Positions 5,173-6,713 of a stretch of 6,713 nt of DNA are shown here, piece by piece (the first letter of the stretch is position 1; each line of letters starts with the position of its first letter). The position numbers and the translations under genes were made by a program. Source of the DNA: Chloroflexota bacterium (GTDB lineage: Bacteria > Chloroflexota > Dormibacteria > Dormibacterales > Dormibacteraceae); contig VBGE01000207.1 of NCBI GenBank assembly GCA_005880345.1, positions 1 through 6,713 of the forward strand, given 5' to 3'. The notes beneath the pieces were generated by a model. That model saw nothing but the letters and a program-made list of their open reading frames with translations, was not told where the DNA came from and did not search any database.

Positions 5173-6713
5173 ATGTCGCGAAGGTATCGCCCGTTCGACC
5201 CGTTCGAGCGCGGAGGTCCGTTCGAGCCCGGGCGTGAGATTCGGCTTCCGCGCGTGCCGCAGCGCTTCTGGGCGGCCCTCGCCCTCTTCGTCCTCGCGGT
5301 GCTGGTTTTCATCGCGACGAGTCCGATCATCGGCTTCATCACCGAGGTGGAGTGGTACGACGCACTTGGCCTCCGCGACGTGTACACGACACGTCTGTGG
5401 CTCGAGTGGTCGATCACCATCGTGAGCTTCGTCGTGGCGTTCGCGTTCCTGGCCGTCAACGCGATCATCGCCCTGCGCGTCCGGACCGGCGTAGCGCTCC
5501 GCGCCGTTGGCATTCGCCGGTCGGTCCTCCGCAGCACCGCGGGCTGGATCAGCCTGGCCGCCGCCGCGCTGATCGCCCTGATCCTGGCCGCCGGCGCCTT
5601 CTCGCAATGGCAGACGTGGGCACTCTTCCTGCACTCCACGCCCACCGGCACCACCGATCCCGTCCTGGGCCAGGACGTTTCGTTCTACCTGCTGCAGCTG
5701 CCCTTCCTGCACGCGGTCGCCAACTGGTCGGCCGGCCTCGACTTCCTCGCGTTGCTGCTGATCGGCGGGCTGTACGCGTGGCACGGCGACAGCTTCGACT
5801 TCCGGCCTACGCCGCGGGCGCTCGCCCACCTCTCCGTGCTCGTCGCGGCGTTCGCCGTGACCCTCGCCGCGACGACCTGGTTGAGCCGCTTCGACCTTCT
5901 GTTCGCGCACAACAGCCCCGTCGTGTGGGGCGCCGGTTACACCGACGTCACCGCGCGGTTGCCCGTGTACACGCTTCAGGCAGGCGTCGGCATCGTCCTG
6001 GCGGGAGGCCTCATCGCGAACGCGTGGATCAGACGGCTGTGGATTCCTTTGGTCGCGGTCGGCGCCTGGGTTCTAATGTCGATCGCCAGCCAGGCTTATC
6101 CGGCTGCGGTGCAGCAGATTTCAGCGGGCCCCAATGCGGGCAACCTCGAGCTTCCATACATCACCCGCAGCATTGACTACACGCGGCGCGCCTACGGGCT
6201 TTCCGATGTCACCGGGAGCACGAGCTTCACGGGCGACCAGCAGCTGACGCTGCAGGACGTGCAGAACGACCAGGCCACGATCAACAACCTGCGGCTGTGG
6301 GACTACACGCCGCTCAAAGACACGTACCTGCAGCAGCAGGCGATCCGGACGTACTACACGTTCAACGACATCGACCTCGACCGCTACACCGTCAGCACCC
6401 AGTATCAGCAGCTCGAGATCAGCGCGCGCGAGTTCGACTTCTCCCGGCTCCAGTCGGCCTCCCAGAACTGGTTTAACCAGCGGCTGGTGTACACGCATGG
6501 CTACGGTGCCGCGGCGAGCCCGGTGAATGCGGTGTCCGGTGAAGGCTTGCCGCAGTACGTGGTGCAGGACGTGCCGCCTGCCGGGCCGCTGAAGATAACC
6601 CAGCCCGCGATCTACTTCGGTGAGTTGCAGTCGCCCAACGGCGACTACTGCCTGGCTGCCTCGACCACCCATGAATTCGATTACCCACTCGGCGGCCAGG
6701 ACGTGTTCACGAC
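5173..6713 (+). CDS. UPF0182 family membrane protein, 3' end outside the window
   Basis: A large integral membrane protein of unknown function (family PF03699). The frame is open from 5173 to the window edge, giving 513 residues; relatives are usually 900-1000 residues, so about half is missing. After a basic, proline-rich cytoplasmic start come seven predicted membrane spans at about residues 32-55, 76-101, 124-146, 188-203, 216-236, 263-284 and 288-307. A large soluble, probably extracytoplasmic domain follows, with family hallmarks: GQDVSFYLLQLPFL (166-179), between spans 3 and 4, and in the soluble part NNLRLWDYTPLKDTY (371-385), TYYTFNDIDLDRY (393-405), ISAREFDF (416-423), WFNQRLVYTHGYGAAASPVN (433-452) and AIYFGE (479-484). 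The ATG at 5173 is 12 bases after the preceding stop and has no good Shine-Dalgarno site. The first codons carry three in-phase copies of CCGTTCGA. No role can be inferred from the neighbours. Confidence 0.92.
   Translation, partial: MSRRYRPFDPFERGGPFEPGREIRLPRVPQRFWAALALFVLAVLVFIATSPIIGFITEVEWYDALGLRDVYTTRLWLEWSITIVSFVVAFAFLAVNAIIALRVRTGVALRAVGIRRSVLRSTAGWISLAAAALIALILAAGAFSQWQTWALFLHSTPTGTTDPVLGQDVSFYLLQLPFLHAVANWSAGLDFLALLLIGGLYAWHGDSFDFRPTPRALAHLSVLVAAFAVTLAATTWLSRFDLLFAHNSPVVWGAGYTDVTARLPVYTLQAGVGIVLAGGLIANAWIRRLWIPLVAVGAWVLMSIASQAYPAAVQQISAGPNAGNLELPYITRSIDYTRRAYGLSDVTGSTSFTGDQQLTLQDVQNDQATINNLRLWDYTPLKDTYLQQQAIRTYYTFNDIDLDRYTVSTQYQQLEISAREFDFSRLQSASQNWFNQRLVYTHGYGAAASPVNAVSGEGLPQYVVQDVPPAGPLKITQPAIYFGELQSPNGDYCLAASTTHEFDYPLGGQDVFT

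Noticed and set aside
4753..5910. Long open frame on the minus strand opposite the epimerase and UPF0182 genes (385 codons)
   Set aside because: It crosses two confident plus-strand genes and has a compositionally biased translation with no recognisable domain.

Overview
This is a gene-dense, high-GC stretch (roughly two-thirds G+C by eye) with all recognisable genes on the + strand and almost no intergenic space. Three features suggest an actinobacterium or a high-GC Chloroflexota/Dormibacterota-like soil lineage: a ClgR-like XRE regulator next to ClpP, a long UPF0182 membrane protein, and frequent non-ATG starts. No rRNA or single-copy phylogenetic marker is present, so the assignment is tentative. 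I see no tRNA, CRISPR array, insertion sequence or phage gene.

Region 1 (1-3092) looks like one transcription unit. It holds the 3' part of a class I SAM-dependent methyltransferase (1-641), a two-module GNAT acetyltransferase (620-1471), an FAD/NAD(P)-dependent oxidoreductase of the NirB N-terminal/rubredoxin-reductase type (1472-2576) and an SRPBCC-fold protein (2577-3092). The first junction overlaps by 22 bases; the next two have no intergenic bases. All three internal starts are TTG or GTG. The oxidoreductase is broken: its two halves are in different frames, and the segment that should carry the NAD(P)H-binding glycine motif is absent, so it is either a pseudogene or an assembly artefact.

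Region 2 (3093-4186) is a compact proteolysis module: a ClgR-like XRE regulator (3126-3548) followed after 2 bases by an intact ClpP serine protease (3551-4186) with a strong ribosome-binding site. A perfect 7-3-7 palindrome (TTTCGCT CAC AGCGAAA) lies in the first codons of the regulator. It closely resembles the operator sequence known for actinobacterial ClgR, which suggests the module controls itself.

Region 3 (4183-6713) has an atypical-SDR/NAD-dependent epimerase-like protein (4183-5160) and the first 513 residues of a UPF0182 membrane protein (5173 to the window end). A REP-like palindromic repeat (4146-4182) lies exactly on the clpP/epimerase junction. It encodes the last residues of ClpP, provides purine-rich sequence upstream of the next gene, and is followed by an apparent CTG start overlapping the clpP stop (CTGA).

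I do not see a clearly new defence or mobile system. The items most worth a second look are the operator inside the regulator gene, the repeat-remodelled clpP/epimerase junction, and the internally deleted oxidoreductase.
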